From Echria macrotheca (lineage: Eukaryota; Ascomycota; Sordariomycetes; Sordariales; Schizotheciaceae): DNA of 64,000 nucleotides. Numbering within the stretch: the stretch's first letter is position 1; the number at the start of each line of letters is the position of its first letter. The position numbers and the translations under genes were made by a program. Below, piece after piece: positions 33,459 through 44,914 of this stretch. The notes under the pieces were generated by a model. It saw only the letters and a program-made list of their open reading frames with translations, had not been told where the DNA came from and ran no database searches. Where the stretch lies: assembly GCA_030411725.1 (NCBI GenBank), contig MU839832.1:1240001-1304000 (forward strand). Reading direction: 5' to 3'.

Positions 33459-34060
33459 GCTACCTGTTCATGGTATGGCGATGACGGGAGGGAGAAAGTC
33501 TGTCAAACAGAAACCGAGGAAGAGGGCTTCTAGGGCATCGAAGGGCGGTGGGATGATGGTGTGGGGAACACAAGTTTAAAAGAGAAAGAAGCTTTCGCCC
33601 GCATCGGTGGTGGATGGGGTCCAGGCGCCAGGACAAAAAAGCAAGGGATGGAAATTGGGCTGAAAGAATGGGGCATGGCGTCTTGTCCCTTGTGCCGGCC
33701 CCATGGTTTTCGTACTGTGTCAGCATTTGCGCCTTCGGCAAGCGTTTGCTTGCGGCAGCTGCAGCTCCCAGAGCCCAGGCCGCCCCTGCGCTCCCATCGC
33801 TCGCGCATTGTTCAACAGCGCGACGCTGTTGGCTCGCCCAAGGCCCAGACCGGTCCAGGGAAAAAGCTTGCTTGGGGCACCGTAGTGATGACCAATCTTG
33901 GCTCCCCATTGCTCCGGCTTGGGCGAATGAGCAGTCCCGAGCTGTCACAAGGTTCCGCGGCTTGGCAGGTCGGGATCCTCGGAACCCTGAGAAGTCCGCA
34001 CCAAGGAGCACGGAACACGGTGGGGCTGTCGCGTGATACTCAGTAAGGGACCACCGATAT
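33459..34060. other. Intergenic region 33459-34060
   Basis: Promoter side of the GT32 gene and 3' side of the PIG-L gene; no gene supported. Confidence 0.5.
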
Positions 34061-35190
34061 TTATATTGCTACGACTTGTTGCTGCCCCTCTCCTGCGATG
34101 CGCGGTACTCTCTTCAGGTCGTTGAACCATACGTAGCGGCTCAGAATCATGTACAGATGACGGTCCCAGGTATACTGGCTGGGATGCTGTGCGAACGCCT
34201 CTCGCGTGAGCTGGTAGCGATGCCAGCTATTGGCAACAAGCGCGCGTACACCGTCTTTGGGGTCGGCCGAGTGCGTGGGGAACGATAGTGCTTCGAGGAT
34301 GCGCCATAGAAAGGGTAGCGCCGTTAGTGGCATGTCGCCAAGCAGCGTATACTTTCGCGGCAGCGATGTCGTCGTCAATGTATACGCAACGGGGGCATCC
34401 GGGTGTGTTGCGGCGTAGTGGCTAGATCAGAAAGGTCAGCATCGATGTGGTCGCCCGTCATTGGCGCCGTTGGCGGGATCCATTGCTCACCTAACCGCAG
34501 CACTGACGGCCCTGTGGTTGATGTGCCCACTCACCCCACCTTCGTCAAACGTGATAATCTGACGCCTTGTCAGCTTTGGCGATAACGTTAGCTGGGCCCA
34601 GAACCGGCCAGACTCACTGCATCAACCTTCCATTTCAACACGTGCTCGTGCACTATTTTGGCAACGAGTTCGGTGTTCCACCACACCTTGGGATTATCTT
34701 GGAGTTCGGGGTGATCCATGGCGATGCATCGCTGTTCATGGATACCGAGAGCTCGGCAAGACCCTGCAAGCTCTTTTCTTCTCAGATCGCCGATGCCGTA
34801 ATTGTTGCCTGCCATGAGTCAGCTGAAAAGGGGACACTAACGCGCTCAGCCGGGCACCGAGTCCCGAGCATAAGTAATCAGTGGAACTTTACCTGTTGAC
34901 AACGCCAGCAGGCCGCCCGTGATGTCCTTGTTGCGGTCCAGCACGCCCAATATGCTTGGTGCGAAAAAGAGACACTCGTCGTCGGGATGTGCCGTGACAA
35001 TCAGCAGGTTGCTGGCAGCGAGCAGCTGCGGGGGAAGGATTCTGGCATCACTTCCCACCAGATAAGCAACAACCCACTGGAGCAGGAGAGGAACCAGCAC
35101 GGCAACGAGAGCTGCGCGGAAGAGCCAGCGCCAGGCACGCCGTGGGATGCTGCCCAACAGCAGAGCTGGCTTGGCGGCAAGCTGCAGCAT
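34061..35190 (-). CDS. gpi12: GlcNAc-PI de-N-acetylase (PIG-L/GPI12), 305 aa
   Basis: Four exons: 35190-34893, 34808-34618, 34558-34491, 34421-34061; introns 59-84 bp with agreeing phases. It catalyses the second step of GPI-anchor synthesis, removing acetate from N-acetylglucosaminyl-phosphatidylinositol at the ER. An N-terminal membrane segment (AALVAVLVPLLLQWVVAYL) is followed by the metal-binding AHPDDE (residues 67-72), LSTGNNYGIGDLRRKEL and the His motif FDEGGVSGHINHRAV, all signatures of the LmbE/PIG-L family. Length is typical of fungal and animal PIG-L. It is divergent from the nucleotide-sugar transporter gene, 634 bp apart. Confidence 0.95.
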
Positions 35191-35824
35191 CTCGAGCGGG
35201 CGCAGCTTTGACTGCTTGGGAAAGCGGAGAAGAGAAGCCGCAGAGAGAGGGGACGCCGAGGCAGTTAATAGCTAGTTATCAGGTCGCCGGTTTGTCGCAG
35301 CGAAAAAATAAAGGATGAACGCCATCGGGATTTGCTGACTGACGAGCTGGCTCTGCTCATCATGCAGATCTGGATGGACGAAACCGCACAGCGCTTTACG
35401 CACTGTGTACTTCCCGGAGCGAATCCGGTCAAGCTCGGTTTTCGAGAGCGCTCCCGGCGAGTCGCTAACGAGAAGCTGCCTGGCGCCGGCAGGTCTTACA
35501 GCAGCAGCGACAAACGAGAGCAGCTCCGGTGGATCCGGACAGGGTGCGCCACTGCAATTTTTCGATCGTTGTGATTGACCCGGTGACCAAGGACCAGTCG
35601 GCGGCCGGTCCATTATCATGGCGACTCCTCGCTGCAGTCTCGAGTGACAAGTGTTTTCCCTTTTCCTCCCTCCGAGAAGTGTTTTGTGCCTGTCCAGGAC
35701 CCCCGGATCTGCGCGTGCTGCATCCAGGGCAGCCGGAAGATCTGAGATCGAGAAGCTTAAAACCGCCGCATCTGCCGACCGATCCGATCACACGACGACC
35801 CAGCCTCTGGGGTTGGCCTACATC
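35191..35824. other. Divergent promoter region of the PIG-L and transporter genes
   Basis: 634 bp between the two divergent starts; no specific site recognised. Confidence 0.4.
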
Positions 35825-37070
35825 ATGTTTCTTGGCGATGCGAAGCGCCAAGTCGACGCCAGGCGGCCCGAAGCGGGCAGCTGGGCCCTGATTCTGGTGA
35901 GTGCCACAGTCTTGTTCAGATGTTGCGGGGTGGTGGAGAAGGTGTTGACAGCAGCCAGCTCGTCGTCCAGAACTCGGCGCTCGTTATGGTGATGCACCAT
36001 TCTCGGAACGGCCCCACCGGTTCCCAACCACGATATCTCGCCTCCACCGCCGTCCTGCTCGTCGAAGCCATCAAGCTGGTTGCGAGCTCGATCTTTGCGA
36101 CGGCCGATATCCGACAATCGAATCCCACCAGCTCCGTATCCGAGACGCTTCGGTTGCTCCATCGCTCCATCTTCGCGCCCGACTGCTGGAAGCTCATCCT
36201 CCCCGCCGCCTTGTACACGCTCCAAAACTCGCTGGTGTATACCGCCATCAGCAACCTCGACGCCGTTACTTTCCAAGTCACGTACCAATTAAAGATCCTC
36301 ACGACGGTGCTGTTCAGCATCCTCCTCCTCGGCACCAGCATATCCTCCCGACAATGGTTTGCCCTCGTCTTGCTTACCTTCGGAGTAGCCATGGTGCAGG
36401 TTGCCGGTCCGCTCGGGGCAGAAGGGTGGAAAGACCGTCTCACGGCGCTGATTCAAGGTGACATCTTCGTCGAGGCGCCGGCGTCGAGCGCGATCAAGGG
36501 CTTCATGGCTGTTGTTGCCGCGTCGCTGATCTCGGGTTTGACGTGCGTCTACTTCGAGAAGCTCGTCAAGGACTCGCTCGCCTCAGTGTCACTCTGGACA
36601 CGAAATGTCCAGCTGTCGTTCTTCAGTCTCTTCCCGGCGCTCTTCATCGGTGTGCTGTGGCAGGACGGCGCTGCGATTGCGCGAGACGGATTCTTCGCCG
36701 GATATAAGCCCATCGTCTGGCTCACCATCGCCTTGCAGGCGTTTGGCGGCTTGGTTGTTGCCGTGTGTATAGCTTATGCCGGGAACGTCGCCAAAAACTT
36801 TGCGGCGAGTCTGAGCATTGTGGTCAGCTATGCCGCCACGGCGATTCTGTTCAGGACACCGCTGACGATGCCGGTATGTGGGTCGAGATTTGCCGTCGGC
36901 TTTTACTGACAACGAGATAGGCGACCGCGGGTGCAGCCGTCGTGCTGCTGGCCATGTATTTATATCACAGCCGAGGGCTGCCGAGACCGGTATTGTTGCC
37001 GATGTCCAACGAAGGGCGCTCCGAGAAGTCGAAACCACTGCTGTTCGAATTGATGTCGCCCACGAGATAG
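35825..37070 (+). CDS. Nucleotide-sugar transporter (SLC35A type, UDP-galactose/UDP-GlcNAc transporter-like), 378 aa
   Basis: Exons 35825-35896, 35959-36873, 36921-37070. The first intron ends at CAG before 35959, the only acceptor that keeps phase and rebuilds the family start LVVQNSALVMVMHHSR; the last exon adds a final membrane helix and a polar tail. About ten membrane segments. Diagnostic blocks: LYTLQNSLVYTAISNLDAVT, QVTYQLKILTTVLFS, WFALVLLTFGVAMVQ, SLWTRNVQLSFFSL and the GGLVVAVCIAYAGNVAKNFA region. It should exchange cytosolic nucleotide sugar for lumenal nucleotide monophosphate in the Golgi or ER. The family mixes UDP-Gal, UDP-GlcNAc and CMP-Sia carriers, so substrate is uncertain. 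It would supply donors to glycosylation enzymes such as those next to it, though GT32 enzymes use GDP-mannose. Confidence 0.93.
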
Positions 37071-37380
37071 AGTCGAGCGAAGGTCCATCAGGACTAACAG
37101 CAAGCCGCTCGTTTATATTCTATCAGGGTCCTGTCCCCCGGACGGCATTATGTACCGTCGTCGCCATGGCTTCTGGCCAGCCTCAATCCAGGCGTTCCAA
37201 CACGTGGGCGTGTTGGTTGGCCCTTGCCCGGGCCCGGCCTGAAGTTGGTGTGGTGAAGGCCAGAAGCGAAAATTTGGCGGGGTTGCAACCGACGGGAGTG
37301 CCGCTTGGCATCGGTGACTGCACCAGACGCCACGAGTCAAGCTGATGGAGTATAATAAGGCATAGGCGGATATCAACAAG

Positions 37381-37484
37381 GCCCGCTTGGCTCAGTGGTA
37401 GAGCGCATCACTAGTAGAGGCTTTGTGGTTCAACAACCCTCTAGGTTCATGATGAGGTCATCAGTTCGATTCTGATAGTGGGCA
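37381..37484 (+). tRNA. tRNA-Thr(AGT) with a 32-nt intron
   Basis: The acceptor stem GCCCGCT pairs with AGTGGGC (one G-U), the D-arm is GCTCAGTGGTAGAGC, the anticodon stem CATCA pairs with TGATG, and the T-arm is ATCAG-TTCGATT-CTGAT; the discriminator is A at 37484. The anticodon AGT is at positions 34-36. The intron is 37417-37448, one base 3' of the anticodon as usual, and holds CTAG (37441-37444) that can pair with CTAG of the anticodon loop (37411-37414). No long T-run follows closely. Confidence 0.95.
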
Positions 37485-38186
37485 AATGCAATCGAGCTGC
37501 GATGCCAGCTTTGGCAATCTTCTCTTGTCTTTCTGCTACGCAGTGATGGTTCTCCCACATCAACACAGCCAGGGTTCTAGCAATTATTGTCCAACTTTCT
37601 TCAGAATCCTTACACATCGGCAAGACCTTCATTTTTGGAAAGCATTTGCCTAGCGACATACATTGCCAAAAACCTAAACAAACGCCTATTTCTCCCAAGA
37701 GTGCCAGAGCTGGTGGAGAAAAGTGCAGATTGACGATTGTGTTGGGCCCGGAGAAACCCAGCGATGCGGGGTTGTGTGATACCTGGGCATGCTTGAATGA
37801 TTGTTGCGGTCGGTACTTCAATGCTCAATGGCAAGCCTTGTTTACCGCGCAGGACTGTATTGCAACAAGAAGATACTCCTGTTATACGAAAGATAGAGCT
37901 AATTCAAGACTCCGAAACATCCAACACATGGTTGCTCCGATGTCTGTTCCAACTTTAGCTCATTGGGCGGCCGTGCTGCAAGTACTGGGCTAACAATTCT
38001 TCAGGAACTCCATGGAACTGGTGCAAGCTCGAGGCGAGCAGCAGCATAGGTGCCCAACACTCTGCTCCTGCTTGTCTTTTTCATGCTCGCCAGAGCCTCG
38101 GACACGAGAGAACATTTCGCAGGGTCCGCAAACCTTCCGCTTCCCACCTTCCATCAGCAGCTCTCCAACCTCCAAGAAAAGACGAA
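37485..38186. other. Intergenic region 37485-38186
   Basis: No gene supported; the right end is the HET-gene promoter. Confidence 0.5.
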
Positions 38187-39953
38187 ATGCGCTTGATCAA
38201 CATTGATACGCTGGAACTGGAGGAGTTCGTCGGGCGAGAATTACCACCCTACTTCATTCTATCCCATACCTGGAGCGACGACGAGATATCATACCAGGAG
38301 TACTTGTGGCTCCAGAACCACGCCGAGGAAGCAAAGCTGGGCATCCTGGACGAGTTCCCTCCCAGACAGCGGGCCAGGCTTGAAGCCAAGAACACCGCGC
38401 TACGAGGTCGAAGTGGGTTTTCCAAGATCACCTCTTTCGTCGGGCTGTGCAAGAGGATACGAGATGAGGCCATCATCGCCAAGAGACCAGATCGAGAGAG
38501 GGCGAGCTATGCTTGGGTCGACACCTGTTGCATCAACAAGGAGAGCAGTGCAGAGCTCTCTGAAGCCATCAACACCATGTATAAGTGGTACTGGGATGCT
38601 CACCGTTGTATCGCCTATCTCAACGACGTCGATGACACCGACTATGAAAGTCACGGCTTTCGCCGGACCAGGTGGTTTACTCGGGGTTGGACACTACAGG
38701 AGCTGTTGGCTCCTGATGAGCTGGAATTTTACAACAGGAACTGGAATTATATGACCACCAAGTCAAAAGCGGCCTCTGCAATCCAAAGAATTACGGGGAT
38801 TAGCTCTATGGCCTTTCGTAATAGAGCCTACGTGGACAGCAATTCTCGTTGCGTCGCCGAACGCATGTCTTGGGCCGCCAATCGAAAAACGACCAGGGTG
38901 GAAGACGAGGCGTATTGTCTAATAGGCATCTTCAAAGTCAATATGCCACTTCTCTATGGCGAAGGGGACAGAGCGTTCCAGCGTCTCCAGCAACAAATCA
39001 TTGCCAATTACGACGATCAAACCATCTTTGCATGGGGTTTCGGCCAACCAGTCACTCTAATCCCCAGTTTCGAGGGCGTGCTTGCCCCATCCCCTTCGTC
39101 ATTCTCTCATGGGGTCCAAAGAGCTGACCGCGATATGCCCTTCTGCCCATGGAATAACCTTCTTGAAACACCATACTCGATGGCAAACGTGGGTCTGTCC
39201 ATCACCGTTCCTCTCTTTCGACTGCCCATCGTGGCGAACGGCGTCATCCGCACCTACGCTCTGCTTCCTGCTTACCTCTGCGGAGAGTATGCGATCTGTA
39301 TGCCCCTCTGTCCGACGAGCCACCACGAGGCGCCTCTGGAAGATGTTCCGGATGGTGCTGTCTTCTATCGACCACGGTTGGAGTCTCCGATTCCGCTCCT
39401 CCGCGAAGATGAATTCGGCGCTGTCCAGTTCGTCCGCAAATCGATCGTCATTTCCAGCCAGCGACCATCCCACGGGCTTCGTACCAAATCATTCTCAAGC
39501 CCATATTTCAGCATATTTGTCAGCTTTTCGGGGGGATTGGGCTTCATAGAAGCTTGGTCTGCTTCTGCTTCCACGTACCCCATCATTCAAAAGAAAGTTC
39601 GTCTCTTTGGATCGGTTGAAACGCACCAGCGGGCTTGGCATCCGGCCTTTTTTCTATTCCAGAAGCGGCTAGAAGATGGCGGTAAGAAAGAGTATCTGGT
39701 TGCACTGCTTGTTGACCGGGACTGCCAGACTGTGCTCTGGGCGCGGGTTTTCAGCTGGAGGGAGACGCTTCTGAGCAACAAGATTTACCAGGATCATATC
39801 TCTCTAGCCGCATTGTTCCGGGCTGTCCCTAGGTTAACTGAGCGTGAGGCTTGGTCGAAGGACGCCATCCCAAGGGATGACCAAATCCAGATTCTAACAA
39901 AGATCCAAGAGGACTCGAGAGGGAGCAAAGTGATTTTCCTTAACTTGACGTAA
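38187..39953 (+). CDS. HET-domain protein of the HET-E/HET-D N-terminal type, 588 aa
   Basis: Single exon. It opens with the conserved MRLINIDTLELEEF start of the vegetative-incompatibility type, then YFILSHTW (22-29), ISYQEY, a GFSKI block, YAWVDTCCINKESSAELSEAI (108-128), IAYLNDV and the FTRGWTLQELLAP block, then EDEAYCLIGIFKVNMPLLYGEG. These are the HET domain of the het-d/e family. In the classical Podospora proteins a NACHT and WD40 repeats follow; here the remaining 300 residues lack both a P-loop and WD repeats, so it is a stand-alone HET protein. It probably signals self/non-self or cell death; no partner gene is identified nearby. Confidence 0.93.
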   Translation: MRLINIDTLELEEFVGRELPPYFILSHTWSDDEISYQEYLWLQNHAEEAKLGILDEFPPRQRARLEAKNTALRGRSGFSKITSFVGLCKRIRDEAIIAKRPDRERASYAWVDTCCINKESSAELSEAINTMYKWYWDAHRCIAYLNDVDDTDYESHGFRRTRWFTRGWTLQELLAPDELEFYNRNWNYMTTKSKAASAIQRITGISSMAFRNRAYVDSNSRCVAERMSWAANRKTTRVEDEAYCLIGIFKVNMPLLYGEGDRAFQRLQQQIIANYDDQTIFAWGFGQPVTLIPSFEGVLAPSPSSFSHGVQRADRDMPFCPWNNLLETPYSMANVGLSITVPLFRLPIVANGVIRTYALLPAYLCGEYAICMPLCPTSHHEAPLEDVPDGAVFYRPRLESPIPLLREDEFGAVQFVRKSIVISSQRPSHGLRTKSFSSPYFSIFVSFSGGLGFIEAWSASASTYPIIQKKVRLFGSVETHQRAWHPAFFLFQKRLEDGGKKEYLVALLVDRDCQTVLWARVFSWRETLLSNKIYQDHISLAALFRAVPRLTEREAWSKDAIPRDDQIQILTKIQEDSRGSKVIFLNLT

Positions 39954-40864
39954 CAGATTTCGGGCTTATGACGAACGAGCCATCATTGGATTAGGGCAAG
40001 TCGGAGGTACGACGATAAATAGGACAGGAGGAGAAAGGCTCAGTCTTTTGGTCATGTAATGGCTTGAAAGGGGAGGTAGCCCATGGACGGCCAAGCCTCA
40101 CAGTACGACGGCCAGGCGTGCTTGGCTTCATCACCAAATCTCTTATTGAACAGGAAATTGAACCTCCGGCCCCTGATTCACCATTATAGACTGTGACTGC
40201 GTAACGGGTTTGTTTACCATTACTAGGTTGCTAGGTACCTCCGCTCCACAAAGGGGTGGTACCGGGAACCAAAATAAAGACCCTTTGACCCTCTAGTTCT
40301 TCTTCCATAAGAAAACCATGGCGAGGCACCGAACGGGATCGTATTAGCTGACCTCAGCTCCTAGTTTCTGTGTGCAACACAACAGGGTCCGTAGAAAGAG
40401 CAAATCCAGCAGACATAGCTAGAGATAAACACCAGCGACACATTTGTCGAAAAGAAGCACACCATTTGTCTTCCGCCAAAGATCTTTTTATGTTACAGGT
40501 CGACGTCCCACTGAAAATCACTGCTTATCAAGGGTCACAGTGTAAGGTACGGAGTACAGGCCCCCTTTTTCCCATCGAAAAAGAATCCATGACCGTGAAA
40601 CCCCTGAACCTCGCCAACTTCAGACCCACGACTCCAACTCGCTGAGTGAATATTCACATCTTATAAAGATCCGCAAGCCCTACCAGAAAAGCCCTATACA
40701 AGCCGCATACAAGCCGCGATGGATTCTCATATCCACAGAAATGGCAACGGCGGAAAGAAAACAACAGCAACCACGAGTCAACCTTAACTCTGCTGAATCC
40801 CCTCCGCCACCAACCGCATCAACCCCTCATTGCCCGAAGTTCTCAACCCACTCTCCCATATATC
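39954..40864. other. Intergenic region 39954-40864
   Basis: No gene supported; scattered short frames only. Confidence 0.5.
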
Positions 40865-41311
40865 ATGGATCTCTTCGCCACTCATCTCGTCCTAATCCGA
40901 CTTCATATCTCGCTACATTGGGTCAATGACGGCCAGGATCGCCACGTCCGTCTGACCCCCAAGGTCTTCGCCGCGCCCCTCGTGGTCGAGAGCACCCTCA
41001 ACTTTTGCGTCTCGCTCGATGACGCCTGTCGCAGCCGGTTCATCTCACTCGCGCAGTTTGGCTCCTTCGGCGCCGGGCTGATCATCAGGAATTACCGAAC
41101 CCGCAGCTATTTTGTCTACGCCGGCTTCGAGGACTCGGAGCTGTCCATCGCCGGTCTCACCAACGAGGAGCTCATCAACCAGCTCGATTTCATATCCAGG
41201 CGTGGATATTACGACTATGTTCATGTCGACTTGGACGTCGAGGTGGCCGATAACCAGCCTTTTCCCCGTGCCCTCAGCGACATCCCGGAGGAAGGGGTGC
41301 ATCAGGAGTGA
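40865..41311 (+). CDS. Hypothetical protein, 148 aa
   Basis: Single-exon frame with GC-rich third positions like its neighbours. No signal peptide and no recognised domain; the sequence alternates beta-like stretches (VKLT-type, FVYAGFEDSELSIAGLTNEE) and ends in an acidic/Pro tail. The coding bias and smooth composition support a real gene, but without homologues this stays tentative. Confidence 0.5.
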   Translation: MDLFATHLVLIRLHISLHWVNDGQDRHVRLTPKVFAAPLVVESTLNFCVSLDDACRSRFISLAQFGSFGAGLIIRNYRTRSYFVYAGFEDSELSIAGLTNEELINQLDFISRRGYYDYVHVDLDVEVADNQPFPRALSDIPEEGVHQE

Positions 41312-41639
41312 TTGATAACAGGACAGCCATAATCTGGAGACTAAGTCGCAGAGAATGAGACGGAGGAGATGGCACTGCTAAGGGCTCCTGGGCTGGACAA
41401 GACACTCCAAGAGCGTGCTAGGAAACACGGAGGATCACCAGTCTGGTCACACATCATGCCGGGAACGTAAATTAGATTGGTAGAATTCCACCACTCATTC
41501 TCCCATCTGCGTCCAACTTTGGTGCTGATCTGACTGACATTAACATCTCAAGCCTTTTCCCACGTGTTCCCTTCTCCATCAAACACCACCAAGATAACCC
41601 CCGCCAACAAAGCGCCTCGGCTACTAAACCCGAATATAT
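41312..41639. other. Intergenic region 41312-41639
   Basis: Convergent 3' ends; nothing recognised. Confidence 0.5.
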
Positions 41640-42068
41640 CTACTGCTTGCACTCCACAGTAAAGCCCATAAACGGCATGGGCGTGTTGACGCAATACGCA
41701 GTCAGAAGCTCGCTATTCTCCCCTCCCAGAGTCGCGAAGGCGCTCGTGAGGCACTCCTTGTCAGCGAAAAGGTGGTACAAGCAATTGTTGCCGTCGGTTA
41801 TGAAGACTGAGACAGCAGCACCTGCCGCGAAGTACATTTCAAGATCGAAGCAAGTCTCATGACTGCCGTAGCCGGTGATGGTTCTATTGTTGAAGTAACG
41901 GCAGTCGAACTGATCGTATGGTGTGAGGGACCAGGCAGGCTCGGTCCTGGAAGCATCATCAGTTAGAAAGGCTGCGACAGTCATAAGGGGCTTCGGGCTG
42001 ACAAACCTTGGGAGGGCCATGGCCGAGGCGGCGAGGCCGAGGGAGATGAGAATGCTGTTGAGCTGCAT
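41640..42068 (-). CDS. Small secreted cysteine-containing protein, 122 aa (142 if intron is retained)
   Basis: Signal peptide MQLNSILISLGLAASAMA. A 60-bp intron is likely at 41947-42006 (GTTTGT ... CTAAC ... CAG): it is a multiple of three with no stop, so the frame stays open either way, but splicing gives the smoother ALPRTEPAW junction and removes a segment with no family character. Exons are 42068-42007 and 41946-41640. The mature part has six cysteines, two N-glycosylation-like sites and a compact size, as in fungal effector-like or wall-associated proteins. No family recognised. Retention of this phase-0-compatible intron could yield two isoforms. Confidence 0.75.
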   Translation of the reverse strand: MQLNSILISLGLAASAMALPRFVSPKPLMTVAAFLTDDASRTEPAWSLTPYDQFDCRYFNNRTITGYGSHETCFDLEMYFAAGAAVSVFITDGNNCLYHLFADKECLTSAFATLGGENSELLTAYCVNTPMPFMGFTVECKQ

Positions 42069-43015
42069 CGTGGCTTGAGTTGTCGCTTGGCGAAGGAGAG
42101 TTGTGGAGCGAGAGATTCTGGAAGCGAAGGGGTAGTGGGAGCGAAAAGTTGGTGGAGGTGCTCGGCGTGACTGGTGAGATTGTTTCTGAGAGAAGACAGA
42201 GACTCAGCAACGTGGATGGGAGAGCGCTTTATATTCTTCGAGGGAGACAGATTCTTGGTCGGCGCTCAAGGAGGCGGCCCACTTGGATATCCCTCAGCCG
42301 TCGACTTATCTCCTCGCAGAGAGGAAGGTGCGAGTTTGCCCATGTCAAAGACGTCGGACGGAATCTGTGGCACCACAACCAACAAACCATCGTTCATGAT
42401 ATCCAGGATGCCACAAGCTGTCGTAACATGTAGGTAGACTAGGCATCCTGTCATCCACGACTATTTCCGCACTTTTCCCCCAAAAAACGGGCACCTTCGG
42501 TCAAACGACTGGCAAAAGTCTCTGACACTGGCAATCATGATGGTCTCAACACTCCAATTGCGGAAGGCGCGATGATAGAGATTTTGGGGACGGGCCGAAC
42601 AGACGTCGCAGAATGGCCCGATTGATGGGTCCTCTCGGTCCCGGAGGTGTATAGGGGCACCCCTCGCGTGCGGGCCATGGTTATGCGAAGGCCGTGTGGA
42701 AGCTCTGCGATTCGCCCAGCGGTCGGCCTGAAGAATCTGGCTCCATCCAGTCCGGGGCTGCCTGATTCCAGCTGATCTCCGAAGGGGAAAAAGAATTACC
42801 TCATCGCCACTTCCCGACTCCCAACACGAAATCTTTGCCAACCCGCTCCACCCTGCCCGCCGGTGCTCTCGCCGTCCTGCAGCACACCGACCACGGGCTC
42901 ACGGGGCCAGGGGAATATGGGATGACCAGCTGATTACCCGCCCTGGCAAATCGGATCATTTGTGCCTGCCCCCGCGCATCCTGACTTGCAGTTGACCCCC
43001 AACCAACCTCCCGCC
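42069..43015. other. Divergent intergenic region 42069-43015
   Basis: Contains the promoters of the secreted-protein gene (left) and the Myb-like gene (right). No gene supported. Confidence 0.5.
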
Positions 43016-44171
43016 ATGCCGAAGCAGCGCCCCGGCGGTCCGGCACCCAGCCGCCAGCCAGACGACGGACTGTTTGCCCCGGATCCCGGAGAACAATTCC
43101 CGGGCCCGGCCATGGGCGACGCGCCGGGTCCCCACAGCGTCTCTGGTGCTGGAGGGGATGCAGGCCCAACGCCCCCGGGGCTGGCCGCATATGGCCCGAC
43201 CCAGCACCAGCAGCAGCCTGTACCACTTCGGGGGAGCCAGAACATCCCACCTATCTCGACGGTTATGGACCCCATCACCATCGAGGTCGAGCACGCCGAT
43301 ATCGTCACCACGCCCGACTACCCCCAGTCCTCGTACAACTATGGCACCTGGACCGCCGAGGATGACCGCAACCTGCTGACGGCCCGCGCCCGCGGCCACC
43401 ACTGGGCCGATTTGCAGCGCAAGCACTTTCCCACCAAGACGGCCAACGCCTGTCGCAAGCGCTACGAGCGGCTTGTCGAGCGGCGCGGAGTGTACGACTA
43501 CGACGCCCGTCGGTTTGAGCGCATCGCCAAGGAGTACATGGGCATGCGCAAGCAGATCTGGTCTGGACTCGCTGCTCGCGTTGGCGAGAAGTGGCCGGTT
43601 GTTGAGGCACAGGTGCGTTGTCCCCGTCATGTCCGTCCCGTTACCCGGCGAGTTGATGCTAATTGTGTCGCTGCAGTGCATGTCTGCCGGTCTTCGCAAT
43701 ATCCAGTCCAGCTCTCGCTCTCATACCAACCGATGGCGTCGCGAGGCCAAGCTCTCGCAAAAGGCCGCGCGTGCTGCCGAGGAAGATGGTATTCCACTAC
43801 CCCATAACGCTTCGGCTCCCGTGATGACGATGGGTCTCATCAGCCCGGTCGAGGATGAGTTCGGTGCTGGTCCACTCAACAATTCGGCCGATGACGGGAC
43901 AGGAACTCGAATGGTGCCGCGCAACAGCGCAGAGATGATGCCGCCCCCTTTGCTGCCGGGGTCTTCGATGATACCACCGATACAGCCCGTCCCACCGTTC
44001 ATTCCTCTCCAGCCTGCCGGAAGAGGCTTGGGTCAGCCCGAAATGAACACGCCCGGTCCGGTCGAGCCCGGCTGGGAGCAAGGCGCTCGCGGAGGGTTCC
44101 TAGGCCAGCTTGATGATGCAGGATGGAGGGATGATTACGAATTTGACGACACGATTGGATATCCTCGGTGA
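43016..44171 (+). CDS. Myb/SANT-like DNA-binding protein, 363 aa
   Basis: Exons 43016-43612 and 43677-44171 (intron 43613-43676, GTGCGT...CTGCAG, phase 0). The ATG at 43016 has a good context (CCGCCATGCC). A Pro/Gln-rich leader is followed by a Myb/SANT repeat at residues 110-157: GTWTAEDDRNLLTARARGHH, WADLQRKHFPTKTANACRKR, with the three spaced aromatic positions. A second, more diverged helical block follows (FERIAKEYMGMRKQIWSGLA, with WPVVEAQ). The C-terminal half is Pro-rich and low-complexity, typical of an activation or scaffold region. Probably a nuclear transcription regulator; targets unknown. No link to adjacent genes is seen. Confidence 0.88.
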
Positions 44172-44914
44172 TCATTTGCTCTAGATATTACGACGAGAAC
44201 CGAGGAGTACATGAGAAACGACACGACCGAATTGTTATGACTGTGTTTTCGAAAATGAACGGCCAGTTACGACGTTATGAGATCTAGGTTGAACGCAAAA
44301 GTTACGACAGATATGAGCAGACATGACACACGAAACATGTAGAGATAGATCTATTCTTGGCTAGAATGCATTCTTCCCCGGCTATCTTCTATCGTCCGTG
44401 ACAAAGAGGTACACTATGATCCGTATTTGCAACATCCTGCCTAACCAGCAGATTCAGGGATGTAATTCCTTCAAGAGGGTCTCTGGTGAAAGGGAAGAGG
44501 CCTCCTTATTTTCGATGGTGGCTTAGTGGTGTTGATCGATAGGTATTTCTGCCGTTTTGAGCGTTCATACTGATATTCCACTAGGTGTCACGAAGAAAAA
44601 GCTCGCCGTTGACAGGTTTGTGTATACCCATTATTTGCTATGGTAGAGCATCTACGAAGGATTTCGGTGAGAAACTGTTGATCTACAGCTCCGAGACTTG
44701 GTCGTAGGCAGCAAGCTAAAGATCTGGGTGGTGATTGGCTCCCTGCGATGCTGACATACAGGGGCGGCCGACCTGAAACCCCGCGCTGAAACCCAACAAC
44801 TTAACAACGCCTTAAACTGACAGCACAACCCGCTGCTCCACGGATTGCTGCCAAGAACTGGACAACTTCATTTTCTCAATTTCTCTCAAGAACGGAGAGT
44901 TTGATGCGGCAACA
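44172..44914. other. Intergenic region 44172-44914
   Basis: No gene supported. Confidence 0.5.

Noticed and set aside
32727..33533. 268-residue plus-strand frame antisense to the GT32 gene
   Set aside because: The minus-strand gene has family motifs and good splice sites; this frame has none.
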